From NCBI RefSeq assembly GCF_009905435.1, contig NZ_JAAAMT010000002.1, positions 1 through 64,000 of the forward strand: DNA of 64,000 nt, given 5' to 3'. Shown here piece after piece: positions 1 to 9,046 of this stretch. The position numbers and the translations under genes were made by a program. This DNA is from Pseudomonas sp. R5(2019). Lineage in GTDB: Bacteria; Pseudomonadota; Gammaproteobacteria; Pseudomonadales; Pseudomonadaceae. Under the pieces are notes generated by a model. That model ran no database searches, was not told the origin of the DNA, and saw nothing but the letters and a program-made list of their open reading frames with translations. The number at the start of each line of letters is the position of its first letter. The stretch's first letter is position 1.

Positions 1-127
1 CTGGCCGCGATGGGCTGCGAAGCGGCCCCGGCGATTCCGAAACCGCCCGCACTCCCAGGGCTTGTCGTAGATATCACCGGCCTCGGGGGCTGCTGCGCAG
101 CCCATCGCGGCCAGGTCCGCTCCTACA
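1..127. repeat. REP pair, GGACCTGGCCGCG family (left part cut by the window edge)
   Basis: An inverted pair of REP sequences with cores CTGGCCGCGATGGGCTGCG (1-19) and its complement at about 90-127, ending in GCTCCTACA. The arrangement matches the pair at 59907-60046. No gene is visible in 1-231. Confidence 0.8.
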
Positions 128-165
128 AGGGTTTCGTCGTTCTATTCCTTAACTGACTGGCATTG

Positions 166-217
166 GGGCAAGCCCGGCTCCTACAACGGCTGTAGGAGCA
201 AGGCTTGCCTGCGATGA
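166..217. repeat. REP-like inverted pair, AAGCCCGGCTCCTACA family
   Basis: GGCAAGCCCGGCTCCTACA followed by TGTAGGAGCAAGGCTTGCC forms an inverted pair just downstream of the prpD stop codon. The preceding tract CCTTAACTGACTGGCATTG (about 148-166) recurs beside another REPIN at about 38032-38050, so it looks REP-associated. Confidence 0.65.
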
Positions 218-231
218 ATTCACCACCGATC

Positions 232-1716
232 TCAGATCACAAACAAATCCACAAACCGATGAACAGCCGTCGCCTCCAGCTTCACCTGATCCTTGCACAG
301 CGCAAAAATCTCAGCCGAACGCTGGGCCGTGAAGCGGGTCGCCAGGTTTGCCCTGAACTTGTCTTCCAACAACGTGATCCCCTCCAACCGGCGTCGACGG
401 TGACCAATCGGGTATTCAACGCAGACCTTCTCGGTGCTGCTGCCATCCTTGAAAAACACTTGCACCGCATTGGCGATCGAGCGCTTGTCAGGCTCCAGGT
501 ATTCAAGGGTGAAGCGCGGGTCTTCGACAATCTCCATCTTCTCGCGCAGCAGATCGATCGCCGGGTGCGCCGCGTGAAATGCATCCTCATAGTGCTCGGC
601 CACCAAGGTGCCGTAGACCAGTGGCACGGCAACCATGTATTGCAGGCAATGATCACGGTCGGCGGCATTGGCCAGCTTCCCAACCTTGGAAATGATGCGG
701 ATCGCCGACTCAGTGGTGGTGATCACGATCCGGTCGATGTGCGGCAACCGGTTGCGCACCAGCGGGTGCAAGGTGACCGCCGCTTCACAGGCGGTCTGCG
801 CATGAAATTCAGCCGGGAAGCTGATCTTGAACAGCACGTTTTCCATTACGTAGGTGCCGAATGGCTGCGAGAGCTTGAACGTGCGCGCCTCTTGCGGTTT
901 AAGCGCCAGGTCCTTGTTGGTGTGACTGAACAGCACGTCATAAAAGCCCCACTGCGGCGCGCTCAACACGCCAGGGATGCCCATTTCTCCGCGCAGGGCG
1001 ATGTCCGCCAGGCGCACACCGCGACTGGTGGCGTCCCCCGCCGCCCAGGATTTGCGCGACCCGGCATTGGGCGCATGCCGGTAAGTGCGCAGGGCCTGGC
1101 CGTCAACAAAGGCGTGAGACAGCGCCGACAACAACTGCTCGCGATTGGCCCCCATCAGCCGGGCGGCCACTGCAGTGGAGGCGACTTTCACCAACAGCAC
1201 ATGGTCCAGGCCGACCCGATTGAAGGAATTTTCCAATGCCATTACGCCCTGGATTTCATGGGCCATGATCATCGTTTCGAGCACGGTGCGCATGGTCAAC
1301 GGCGTTTCGCCATTAGCCACCTGTTTTTGCGACAGGTGGTCGGCCACCGCAAGGATGGCGCCCAGGTTATCCGATGGATGGGCCCATTCCGCAGCCAGCC
1401 AGGTGTCGTTGTAATCGAGCCAGCGAACGGCGCAGCCAATATCCCAGGCCGCCTTGACCGGGTCCAGGCGATAGGAAGTGCCAGGCACTCGCGCACCATA
1501 AGGCACAAGGGTGCCTTCGACCATCGGCCCAAGGAGCTTGGTGCACTCGGGGAAGCGCAGCGCCAGCAGGCCACAACCCAGGGTGTCGATCAGGCAGTTG
1601 CGGGCGGCGTTGAAGGCTTCGGGGGAGTCAATCGTGTAGTTCAGGACATAGTCAACAATGTCCTGCAGAACAGTGTCGTAATCGGGGCGTTCATTCAGAT
1701 CAACGTTGGCGCTCAT
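232..1716 (-). CDS. prpD: 2-methylcitrate dehydratase PrpD
   Basis: MmgE/PrpD-family protein of 494 residues, the usual length. The family dehydrates 2-methylcitrate to 2-methyl-cis-aconitate in the cytosolic methylcitrate cycle. It is the last gene of the run GntR-prpB-prpC-acnD-prpF-prpD. The ATG at 1716 has AGGGA about 9 nt upstream. Oddity: the operon also carries AcnD and PrpF, which can replace PrpD in this step, so PrpD may be redundant or act on another stereoisomer; many Pseudomonas keep all three. The 68-bp gap to prpF holds a small REP-like hairpin. Confidence 0.93.
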   Translation of the reverse strand: MSANVDLNERPDYDTVLQDIVDYVLNYTIDSPEAFNAARNCLIDTLGCGLLALRFPECTKLLGPMVEGTLVPYGARVPGTSYRLDPVKAAWDIGCAVRWLDYNDTWLAAEWAHPSDNLGAILAVADHLSQKQVANGETPLTMRTVLETMIMAHEIQGVMALENSFNRVGLDHVLLVKVASTAVAARLMGANREQLLSALSHAFVDGQALRTYRHAPNAGSRKSWAAGDATSRGVRLADIALRGEMGIPGVLSAPQWGFYDVLFSHTNKDLALKPQEARTFKLSQPFGTYVMENVLFKISFPAEFHAQTACEAAVTLHPLVRNRLPHIDRIVITTTESAIRIISKVGKLANAADRDHCLQYMVAVPLVYGTLVAEHYEDAFHAAHPAIDLLREKMEIVEDPRFTLEYLEPDKRSIANAVQVFFKDGSSTEKVCVEYPIGHRRRRLEGITLLEDKFRANLATRFTAQRSAEIFALCKDQVKLEATAVHRFVDLFVI

Positions 1717-1736
1717 CTTCGATTCCCTCTCGCAAC

Positions 1737-1766
1737 TGTAGGAGCAACTTCAGCTGCTCCTACGAA
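1737..1766. repeat. Small REP-like hairpin between prpF and prpD
   Basis: TGTAGGAGCA, then a short spacer, then TGCTCCTACG form an inverted repeat in the prpF-prpD gap. The ends are those of the GGAGCGGAC and GGAGCCGGG REP families. It could stabilise the 3' end of upstream mRNA, which is inference. Confidence 0.5.
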
Positions 1767-1784
1767 AAGGGAGGGTGTCCCGGT

Positions 1785-2975
1785 TTAGAAAGCATCCCCC
1801 GGCACACGCACCCAGCCTTCCATCAAAACCCGTGCACTGCGGCTCATGATGGCCTTGGTCACGGTCCACTCGCCATTGACCTGCCGCGCCTCGGCACCGA
1901 CACGCAAGGTGCCCGACGGGTGGCCAAAGCGCACCGCGCTGCGCTCGCCACCACCGGCCGCCAGGTTCACCAGCGTGCCTGGAATCGCCGCTGCCGTGCC
2001 GATGGCCACCGCTGCCGTGCCCATCATGGCATGGTGCAGTTTGCCCATCGACAGCGCCCGCACCAGCAAGTCGACCTCAGCCGCCGCGACTCGTTTGCCG
2101 CTGGAAGCAGTGTAGTCGGCCGGCTTGGCGACAAAGGCGACCTTGGGCGTATGCTGGCGCTTGGCCGCTTCCTCCACATGGGCGATCAGGCCCATGCGCA
2201 CGGCACCGTGGGCACGAATGGTTTCGAACATCGCCAGCGCCTTGGGATCGCCGTTGATCGCTTCCTGCAACTCGGTACCGGTGTAACCGATGTCCTGGGC
2301 ATTGACGAAAATCGTCGGGATGCCGGCATTGATCATCGTCACATTCAGCGTGCCAACGCCTGGAACATCCAGGTCATCGACCAGGTTACCGGTCGGGAAC
2401 ATCGAACCACCGGCGCCCTCCTCGTCCGCTGCCGGGTCGAGGAACTCCAGTTGCACTTCCGCTGCCGGGAAGGTCACGCCATCCAGCTCGAAATCACCGG
2501 TTTCCTGCACCTCACCGTCGGTGATCGGCACATGGGCGATGATCGACTTGCCGATATTGGCCTGCCAGATCCGCACCACCGCCACACCGTTGTGGGGAAT
2601 CCGCTCGGCATCGACCAGGCCTGCGCTGATGGCGAACGAGCCCACCGCCGCCGACAGGTTGCCGCAGTTACCGCTCCAGTCGACAAACGCGGTGTCGATC
2701 GCCACCTGGCCAAACAGGTAGTCGACGTCATGCCCGGGCTTGCTGCTTTTGGCCAGAATCACCGTCTTGCTGGTGCTGGAGGTGGCGGCGCCCATGCCGT
2801 CGATTTGCTTGCCATACGGGTCGGGGCTGCCGATCACCCGCATCAACAGCGCATCGCGGGCCGGGCCCGGGACCTGGGCGCGCTCGGGCAAGTCCTGCAG
2901 GCGAAAGAACACGCCCTTGCTGGTGCCACCACGGATGTAGGTGGCGGGAATCTTGATCTGGGGTACGTGTGGCAT
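1785..2975 (-). CDS. prpF: PrpF, aconitate/2-methylaconitate isomerase
   Basis: PrpF family, 396 residues, diaminopimelate-epimerase-like fold. With AcnD it forms the alternative route that produces the methylaconitate isomer hydrated to 2-methylisocitrate. Family features include the N-terminal IRGGTSKGVFF and the GNCGNLSAAVG loop with its conserved cysteine. It follows acnD after a gap of about 106 bp that holds a REP pair, and precedes prpD. The ATG at 2975 has only a weak CGGAA-type ribosome site about 10 nt upstream. Confidence 0.93.
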   Translation of the reverse strand: MPHVPQIKIPATYIRGGTSKGVFFRLQDLPERAQVPGPARDALLMRVIGSPDPYGKQIDGMGAATSSTSKTVILAKSSKPGHDVDYLFGQVAIDTAFVDWSGNCGNLSAAVGSFAISAGLVDAERIPHNGVAVVRIWQANIGKSIIAHVPITDGEVQETGDFELDGVTFPAAEVQLEFLDPAADEEGAGGSMFPTGNLVDDLDVPGVGTLNVTMINAGIPTIFVNAQDIGYTGTELQEAINGDPKALAMFETIRAHGAVRMGLIAHVEEAAKRQHTPKVAFVAKPADYTASSGKRVAAAEVDLLVRALSMGKLHHAMMGTAAVAIGTAAAIPGTLVNLAAGGGERSAVRFGHPSGTLRVGAEARQVNGEWTVTKAIMSRSARVLMEGWVRVPGDAF

Positions 2976-3007
2976 GTTTATGATTCCGGGTTGGGGCTGA
3001 GGGCCTC

Positions 3008-3071
3008 TTCGCGGATGAATCCGCTCCCACAGGTAATGCAGAGCCCTTGTGGGAGCGGATTTATCCGCGAA
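3008..3071. repeat. REP pair, GGGAGCGGATTTATCCGCG family
   Basis: TTCGCGGATGAATCCGCTCC and its mirror GGGAGCGGATTTATCCGCGAA face each other in the acnD-prpF gap. The left copy has one substitution (GATGAA for GATAAA). The pair sits inside an otherwise continuous operon. Confidence 0.85.
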
Positions 3072-3081
3072 GCTTTTTTAC

Positions 3082-5670
3082 TCAGGCATGCGCCGATTCA
3101 AGAAAGTCCTGGGCAAAGCGCTGCAACACGCCGCCCGCCTCATAGATCGAGACCTCTTCGTCGCTGTCCAGGCGGCAGGTCACCGGCACTTCCACGCGCT
3201 CACCGTTACGGCGATGGACCACCAGTGTCAGGGTGGTGCGCGGGGTGCGCTGGCCGATCACGTCATAGGTCTCGGTGCCATCCAGGCCCAGGGTCTTGCG
3301 GGTGGTACCCGGCTTGAACTCCATCGGCAGCACGCCCATGCCGATCAGGTTGGTGCGGTGGATACGTTCGAAGCCCTCGGCGGCAATCGCTTCGACACCG
3401 GCCAGGCGTACGCCCTTGGCCGCCCAGTCCCGGGACGAGCCCTGGCCGTAGTCGGCGCCGGCAACAATGATCAGCGGTTGCTTGCGGTCCATGTAGGTCT
3501 CGATCGCCTCCCACATGCGCATGACCTTGCCTTCCGGCTCGACGCGGGTCAGCGAGCCTTTCTTGACCTGGCCATCGACCACGGCCATCTCGTTGACCAG
3601 TTGCGGGTTGGCAAAGGTCGCGCGCTGGGCGGTCAGGTGGTCGCCACGGTGGGTGGCGTAGGAGTTGAAGTCTTCTTCCGGCAAGCCCATCTTCGCCAGG
3701 TACTCGCCCGCCGCGCTGTTCAACATGATGGCGTTGGACGGCGACAGGTGGTCGGTGGTGATGTTGTCCGGCAGCACTGCCAGCGGGCGCATGCCCGTCA
3801 GGGTGCGCTCACCGGCCAGGGCGCCTTCCCAGTACGGCGGACGGCGGATGTAGGTGCTCTGCGCGCGCCAGTCGTAAAGCGGGCTGACTTTCGGGCCGTT
3901 GTCTTCGTGAATGGCGAACATCGGGATGTAGACCTTGCGGAACTGCTCGGGCTTGACCGCCGCCTTCACCACCGCGTCGATTTCTTCATCGCTCGGCCAG
4001 ATATCCTTCAGGCGGATTTCCTTGCCGTCGACCACACCCAGCACATCCTTCTCGATATCGAAACGGATGGTCCCGGCAATGGCGTAGGCCACCACCAGCG
4101 GCGGCGAGGCGAGGAAGGCCTGCTTGGCGTAAGGGTGGATGCGCCCGTCGAAGTTGCGGTTACCCGAAAGCACAGCCGTGGCGTAGAGATCTCGGTCGAT
4201 GATTTCCTGCTGGATGACCGGGTCCAGTGCGCCGGACATGCCGTTGCAGGTGGTGCAGGCAAAGGCCACCACGCCAAAGCCCAGCTGCTCGAGCTCGCTC
4301 GTCAGCCCGGCTTCGTCCAGGTACAGCGCCACTGTCTTGGAGCCGGGCGCCAGCGAGGATTTCACCCACGGCTTGCGCGCCAGCCCGAGCTTGTTGGCAT
4401 TGCGCGCCAACAGCCCTGCCGCAATCACGTTGCGCGGGTTGCTGGTGTTGGTGCAGCTGGTGATGGCGGCGATGATCACGGCGCCGTCGGGCATTTGCCC
4501 AGGCACCTCTTCCCACTGGCCGGCAATGCCCTTGGCGGCCAGGTCCGAGGTCGCCACACGGGCATGCGGGTTGGACGGGCCGGCCATGTTGCGCACCACC
4601 GAGGACAGGTCAAAACGCAGCACGCGCTCGTACTCGGCGTCTTTCAGGCTGTCGGACCACAGGCCGGTATGTTTCGCGTAGTTCTCCACCAGCTTGACCT
4701 GCTCGTCTTCGCGGCCGGTCAGCTTCAGGTAGTCGATGGTTTGCTGGTCGATGGAGAACATCGCCGCCGTGGCGCCGTATTCGGGGGCCATGTTGGAGAT
4801 CGTGGCGCGGTCACCCAGGGTCAGCGCGCTGGCGCCTTCACCATAGAATTCCAGGTAGGCCCCCACCACCTTCTGCTGGCGCAGGAATTCGGTCAGGGCC
4901 AGCACCACGTCGGTGGCGGTAATGCCCGGCTGCGGACGACCGGACAGCTCCACGCCGATGATGTCTGGCAGGCGCATCCAGGACGCGCGACCGAGCATCA
5001 CGTTCTCGGCTTCAAGGCCGCCGACGCCGATGGCGATGACGCCCAGCGCATCGACGTGCGGGGTGTGGCTGTCGGTGCCGACCAGGGTATCGGGAAAGGC
5101 CACGCCTTCACGGGCCTGGATCACCGGCGACATCCGCTCCAGGTTGATCTGGTGCATGATGCCGTTGCCCGGCGGGATCACGTCGACGTTCTTGAACGCC
5201 TGCTTGGTCCAGTTGATGAAGTGGAAACGGTCTTCGTTGCGACGGTCTTCGATCGCGCGGTTCTTGCTGAAGGCTTCCGGATCGAAGCCACCACATTCGA
5301 CCGCCAGGGAGTGGTCGACGATCAGCTGGACCGGCACCACCGGGTTGACCTTGGCCGGGTCACCGCCCATGTCGGCGATGGCATCACGCAGACCAGCCAG
5401 GTCCACCAGCGCGGTTTGGCCGAGGATGTCATGGCAGACCACACGGGCCGGAAACCACGGAAAGTCCAGGTCGCGCTTGCGCTCGATCAGTTGGCTCAGC
5501 GAGGCGTTCAGGGTGGCGGGGTCGCAGCGCCGTACCAGGTTTTCGGCAAGGACCCGGGAGGTGTAAGGCAGCGTGGCGTACGCGCCCGGTTTGATGGCCT
5601 CGACCGCCGCACGGGCGTCGAAGTAATCCAGGGCGGTGCCGGGCAGAGCTTTGCGAAATTCAGTATTCAT
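3082..5670 (-). CDS. acnD: Fe/S-dependent 2-methylisocitrate dehydratase AcnD
   Basis: Aconitase-family enzyme of 862 residues. It hydrates/dehydrates in the methylcitrate cycle and needs PrpF. Cluster-ligand motifs are visible: SCTNTSNP in the middle and ACTTCNGMSG downstream, plus the C-terminal swivel-domain YGQGSSRDWAAKG loop. It is shorter than AcnB and its operon position identifies it as AcnD rather than AcnA. The start was placed at the ATG at 5670 (MNTEFRKALPG), preferred over an ATG five codons upstream because family members begin there. Confidence 0.95.
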   Translation of the reverse strand: MNTEFRKALPGTALDYFDARAAVEAIKPGAYATLPYTSRVLAENLVRRCDPATLNASLSQLIERKRDLDFPWFPARVVCHDILGQTALVDLAGLRDAIADMGGDPAKVNPVVPVQLIVDHSLAVECGGFDPEAFSKNRAIEDRRNEDRFHFINWTKQAFKNVDVIPPGNGIMHQINLERMSPVIQAREGVAFPDTLVGTDSHTPHVDALGVIAIGVGGLEAENVMLGRASWMRLPDIIGVELSGRPQPGITATDVVLALTEFLRQQKVVGAYLEFYGEGASALTLGDRATISNMAPEYGATAAMFSIDQQTIDYLKLTGREDEQVKLVENYAKHTGLWSDSLKDAEYERVLRFDLSSVVRNMAGPSNPHARVATSDLAAKGIAGQWEEVPGQMPDGAVIIAAITSCTNTSNPRNVIAAGLLARNANKLGLARKPWVKSSLAPGSKTVALYLDEAGLTSELEQLGFGVVAFACTTCNGMSGALDPVIQQEIIDRDLYATAVLSGNRNFDGRIHPYAKQAFLASPPLVVAYAIAGTIRFDIEKDVLGVVDGKEIRLKDIWPSDEEIDAVVKAAVKPEQFRKVYIPMFAIHEDNGPKVSPLYDWRAQSTYIRRPPYWEGALAGERTLTGMRPLAVLPDNITTDHLSPSNAIMLNSAAGEYLAKMGLPEEDFNSYATHRGDHLTAQRATFANPQLVNEMAVVDGQVKKGSLTRVEPEGKVMRMWEAIETYMDRKQPLIIVAGADYGQGSSRDWAAKGVRLAGVEAIAAEGFERIHRTNLIGMGVLPMEFKPGTTRKTLGLDGTETYDVIGQRTPRTTLTLVVHRRNGERVEVPVTCRLDSDEEVSIYEAGGVLQRFAQDFLESAHA

Positions 5671-5752
5671 GGCGCGGGGACTCAATCACGGAATAGTCAG
5701 TGCCAGGGGAAACCGGTAACGCTGCTCTTTGTGTAGGGGCCGGGCCTACCCT

Positions 5753-5841
5753 TGTGGGAGCGGATTTATCCGCGAATGAAGACGACGCGCAATATCTGAA
5801 AAACTGCGGTGCATTCATTCGCGGATAAATCCGCTCCCACA
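5753..5841. repeat. REPIN, GGGAGCGGATTTATCCGCG family
   Basis: Two opposed REP copies enclose a spacer containing GCGCAATATCTGAAAAACTGC. The same spacer theme (GCGCAA...CTGAAAAACCGCGGTG) recurs at 37924-38012, 50906-50994 and in the related element at 14365-14453. It lies between prpC and acnD. Confidence 0.88.
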
Positions 5842-5901
5842 GAGTCTATGCCTTAAGCTCCTACAGGCATCAAAGCGTGTTACCGGTGCTTCCCTGGCTT
5901 G

Positions 5902-7029
5902 TCAGCGTTGCTCGATTGGCACGAACTTGCGCTGTTCAACGCCGGTGTACTCGGCGCTCGGGCGGATGATGCGGTTGTTGGCGCGTTGTTCGAACACGTG
6001 GGCAGTCCAGCCGCTGGTGCGCGAGCAGACGAAGATCGGCGTGAACAGCTTGGTCGGGATGCCCATGAAGTGGTACGCCGAAGCATGGTAGAAGTCGGCG
6101 TTGGGGAAGAGTTTCTTCTGCTCCCACATGGTCTTGTCGATGGCTTCGGAGACCGGGAACAGCACCGTGTCGCCCACCTCCTCTGCCAGCTTTTTCGACC
6201 AGCCCTTGATCACCTCGTTGCGCGGGTCGGACTCTTTATAGATCGCGTGGCCAAAGCCCATGATCTTGTCCTTGCGCTCGAGCATCTTCAAAAGCTCTGC
6301 CACGGCTTCGTCAGCCGAACCGAAACGCTCGATCAGCTCCATCGCCGCCTCATTGGCACCACCATGCAATGGCCCGCGCAGGGTGCCGATGGCACCGGTG
6401 ACGCAGGAGTACAGGTCCGACAGGGTCGAGGCGCAAACGCGGGCGGCAAAGGTCGAGGCGTTGAATTCGTGCTCGGCGTAGAGGATCAGCGAGACGTTCA
6501 TCACCTTCTCGTGCAGCGCGCTTGGCTTCTTGCCATGCAGCAGTGCGAGGAAGTGGCCGCCAATGGTGGCTTCATCGGTCACGCAGTCGATGCGCTTGCC
6601 TTCGTGGCTGAAGTGGTACCAGTAGGTCATGATCGCCGGGAACGCGCCGAGCATGCGGTCGGCCACGTCACGCTGCTGGTCGAAGTTCAGCTCCGGCTCC
6701 AGGTTGCCGAGCACCGACGCGCCGGTGCGCATCACGTCCATCGGGTGGGCGTCCTTGGGCAGGCGCTCCAGCACTTCCTTGAGCGCTTGCGGCAGGTCGC
6801 GCTGAGCCTGCAGTTTTTTCTGGTACGCGGCCAGTTGCGAGGCGTTTGGCAGCTCGCCGTACAGCAGCAGGTAAGCGACTTCCTCGAAGATCGCACCCGC
6901 CGCCAGGTCGCGCACATCATAACCGCGGTAGGTCAGGCCGGCGCCTTCCAGGCCGACGGTGGACAGGGCTGTCTGGCCGGCGACCTGGCCACGCAGGCCC
7001 GCGCCACTCAGTACTTTTGCTTCAGCCAT
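5902..7029 (-). CDS. prpC: 2-methylcitrate synthase PrpC
   Basis: Citrate-synthase family, 375 residues. It condenses propionyl-CoA with oxaloacetate to 2-methylcitrate. Visible catalytic-region motifs are GPLHGGANEAA and IMGFGHAIYK (the two active-site histidines). The short length and operon position favour PrpC over the GltA-type enzyme. The start is the ATG at 7029, with GAGGAG about 7 nt upstream; an in-frame ATG 14 codons earlier lacks such a site. Between prpB and prpC lies a very GC-rich hairpin (7087-7121). Confidence 0.95.
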   Translation of the reverse strand: MAEAKVLSGAGLRGQVAGQTALSTVGLEGAGLTYRGYDVRDLAAGAIFEEVAYLLLYGELPNASQLAAYQKKLQAQRDLPQALKEVLERLPKDAHPMDVMRTGASVLGNLEPELNFDQQRDVADRMLGAFPAIMTYWYHFSHEGKRIDCVTDEATIGGHFLALLHGKKPSALHEKVMNVSLILYAEHEFNASTFAARVCASTLSDLYSCVTGAIGTLRGPLHGGANEAAMELIERFGSADEAVAELLKMLERKDKIMGFGHAIYKESDPRNEVIKGWSKKLAEEVGDTVLFPVSEAIDKTMWEQKKLFPNADFYHASAYHFMGIPTKLFTPIFVCSRTSGWTAHVFEQRANNRIIRPSAEYTGVEQRKFVPIEQR

Positions 7030-7086
7030 GGTTATCTCCTCATTCTTGAACTTGTTCTGTGGATCCATCAACCGCAGGTATTCGGT

Positions 7087-7121
7087 GCCCGGGCCCCTAA
7101 TGAAACTTGAGGGGCCCGGGC
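7087..7121. promoter_or_regulatory. 12-bp perfect GC-rich hairpin in the prpB-prpC gap
   Basis: GCCCGGGCCCCT (7087-7098), an 11-nt loop, then AGGGGCCCGGGC (7110-7121) form a perfect 12-bp stem. No T-tract follows on the transcribed (minus) strand, so it is not a canonical intrinsic terminator. An mRNA-processing or stability element that sets the prpB:prpC ratio is possible (inference). Confidence 0.6.
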
Positions 7122-7131
7122 CGGGCCGGGA

Positions 7132-8025
7132 TCAGCCGTTTTTCTTCTGGGCGAACAGCGCGTCGAGATGCTGCTCGAAGGCGTGGTAGTTGATACGGTC
7201 GTACAGCTCCATGCGCGTCTGCATGGTGTCGATGACATTTTTCTGGGTGCCGTCGCGGCGCAGCGCGTTGTAGACATTCTCGGCAGCCTTGTTCATGGCC
7301 CGGAACGCCGACAGCGGATACAGCGCCAGGGAAACATCGGCCGAGGCCAGTTCTTCGGTGGTGTACAGCGGGGTCGCGCCAAATTCAGTGATGTTGGCCA
7401 GGATCGGCGCCTTCACCCGCTCGGCAAAGGTCTTGTACATCGAAAGCTCGGTGATGGCTTCCGGGAAGATCATGTCGGCACCGGCCTCGATGCAGGCAGC
7501 GGCACGTTCCAGGGCCGACTCCAGGCCTTCGACCGCCAGCGCATCGGTACGCGCCATGATCACGAAGCTGTCATCGGTACGGGCATCGACCGCGGCCTTG
7601 ATGCGGTCGACCATTTCCTGCTGGGAAACGATCTCTTTATTAGGGCGGTGACCGCAGCGCTTGGCGCCAACCTGGTCTTCGATGTGAATCGCCGCCGCGC
7701 CGAACTTGATCATCGACTTCACGGTACGGGCCACGTTGAAGGCCGAGGAGCCGAAGCCGGTGTCGACGTCCACCAGCAGCGGCAGGTCGCACACATCGGT
7801 AATACGCCGCACGTCGGTCAGCACGTCGTCCAGGCCAGTGATGCCCAGGTCAGGCAGGCCCAGGGAGCCTGCGGCAACGCCGCCACCGGACAGGTAGATG
7901 GCCTTGAAGCCAGCCCGCTTGGCCAACAGGGCATGGTTGGCGTTGATCGCGCCGACCACTTGCAGCGGGTGTTCGGCGGCAACTGCATCGCGAAAGCGCT
8001 GGCCGGGACTGCTCTTCTGACTCAT
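7132..8025 (-). CDS. prpB: 2-methylisocitrate lyase PrpB
   Basis: Isocitrate-lyase/PEP-mutase superfamily, 297 residues. It cleaves 2-methylisocitrate to pyruvate and succinate. The signature KRCGH is at residues 122-126 with catalytic Cys124, and the Mg-binding DVDTGFG is near residue 86. Its ATG overlaps the TGA of the upstream GntR gene by 4 nt, so regulator and enzyme are translationally coupled. Confidence 0.96.
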   Translation of the reverse strand: MSQKSSPGQRFRDAVAAEHPLQVVGAINANHALLAKRAGFKAIYLSGGGVAAGSLGLPDLGITGLDDVLTDVRRITDVCDLPLLVDVDTGFGSSAFNVARTVKSMIKFGAAAIHIEDQVGAKRCGHRPNKEIVSQQEMVDRIKAAVDARTDDSFVIMARTDALAVEGLESALERAAACIEAGADMIFPEAITELSMYKTFAERVKAPILANITEFGATPLYTTEELASADVSLALYPLSAFRAMNKAAENVYNALRRDGTQKNVIDTMQTRMELYDRINYHAFEQHLDALFAQKKNG

Positions 8026-8732
8026 GACTCACCTCGTGGGCTGTTAGCGTCCAGGTAGTGACGCTCTATATTGCGTTTGGAGGCGCCGATGTGGCGGCGC
8101 ATCAATAGCTCGGCCAGTTCGCCGTCACGGTCGGCAATGGCATCGAGAATCCGGTGGTGTTCGGCGAACGCCTGGCGGGGGCGGTTCGGCGTGGCGGAGA
8201 ACTGGATGCGGTACATGCGCACCAGTTGATAGAGCTCGCCGCAGAGCATCTGGGTCAGCGTGCGGTTGCCGCTGCCCTGAATGATCCGGTAGTGAAAGTC
8301 GAAATCGCCCTCTTGCTGGTAGTAGCCGACGCCGGCCTGGAACGCCGCATCGCGCTCGTGGGTGTCGAGCACCCGGCGCAGTTCGTCGATTTCAGCGTTG
8401 CTCATGCGCTCGGCGGCCAGGCGACAGGCCATACCTTCCAGCGATTCACGGATTTCATACAGTTCGATCAGCTCGGCATGGCTAAGTGACACCACCCGCG
8501 CCCCGACGTGCGGCACCCGCACCAGCAGGCGCTGGCCTTCAAGGCGGTGGATGGCCTCGCGCAATGGACCGCGGCTGATGCCGTAAGTCCGCGCCAGCTC
8601 TGGCTCGGAGATCTTGCTGCCCGGGGCGATGTCACCCTTGACGATGGCCGCCTGGATGCGCCGGAAGACGTTTTCGGACAGGGTTTCCGAATCTTCCTGA
8701 TTGAGGCCGGGGGCTTGGGCTGCATCCCACAT
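8022..8732 (-). CDS. GntR/FadR-type regulator of the methylcitrate operon
   Basis: 236 residues. It has an N-terminal winged helix-turn-helix (about 18-85, with [20 protein letters not shown]) and a C-terminal FCD ligand-binding domain (about 90-220, with the histidine-rich metal site DFHYRII...HHRIL...RRHIG). It is the first gene of the prp operon, which many Pseudomonas regulate through a GntR protein instead of the sigma-54 PrpR. The palindrome ATTGTCGACAAT at 8806-8817 and TTGTCGACA abutting the start codon suggest autoregulation. The natural inducer is probably 2-methylcitrate or a related acid (inference). Confidence 0.9.
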   Translation of the reverse strand: MWDAAQAPGLNQEDSETLSENVFRRIQAAIVKGDIAPGSKISEPELARTYGISRGPLREAIHRLEGQRLLVRVPHVGARVVSLSHAELIELYEIRESLEGMACRLAAERMSNAEIDELRRVLDTHERDAAFQAGVGYYQQEGDFDFHYRIIQGSGNRTLTQMLCGELYQLVRMYRIQFSATPNRPRQAFAEHHRILDAIADRDGELAELLMRRHIGASKRNIERHYLDANSPRGES

Positions 8733-8742
8733 ATTGTCGACA
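8733..8742. promoter_or_regulatory. Second TTGTCGACA operator-like site at the regulator start codon
   Basis: ATTGTCGACA directly abuts the GntR gene's ATG (8732-8730). It shares nine of its ten bases with the stronger palindrome 73 bp upstream. Binding here would cover the ribosome site region and could block elongation or initiation. Confidence 0.5.
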
Positions 8743-8805
8743 CCTTAGAATTCCATGCCTGCAAAACTAGCTAAATCGGCGCTGACAGTCAAAGAAAAAA
8801 TATAC

Positions 8806-8817
8806 ATTGTCGACAAT
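8806..8817. promoter_or_regulatory. Palindromic FCD-GntR operator candidate
   Basis: ATTGTCGACAAT is a perfect 12-bp palindrome. It fits the TNGT-N(0-3)-ACNA rule known for FCD-type GntR regulators. It lies 74 bp upstream of the regulator's start, embedded in an A/T-rich promoter-like stretch. Confidence 0.65.
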
Positions 8818-9046
8818 TATCTAATAACGAACTTACATAGCCCTGCGGTTGTCTGAAAGCGCATCCGCTGGCGTCATAAAGCCAGCGTGATAGAATGCCG
8901 CCCCGCCCCGCCTCGACCCGAGGGGCGAAGTACTTTGTCTGTCATCTGCTTTTTGGAAAGCAAAGAGTGGTAGGCACCGAGGAAGCTTGCGCAGTACTGC
9001 CAGTCGCCTTGACCCGAAAGATCGCACAGCACCGCGCCCAGGATTT

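Larger units (their letters stand above)
8733..9046. other. Divergent intergenic region between the prp operon and the protease trio
   Basis: This 314-bp gap holds the two operator-like palindromes (8733-8742, 8806-8817) and an AT-rich stretch at about 8790-8830 that probably carries the prp promoter. A GC-rich leader for the plus-strand genes follows from about 8880. No further gene is evident. Confidence 0.6.

Noticed and set aside
205..1788. 527-residue plus-strand frame opposite prpD
   Set aside because: Shadow of prpD; composition biased, no family resemblance.
3049..5736. 895-residue plus-strand open frame opposite acnD
   Set aside because: Low-complexity His/Gly/Arg/Val-rich composition typical of antisense frames in GC-rich genes. 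The minus strand encodes a complete aconitase.
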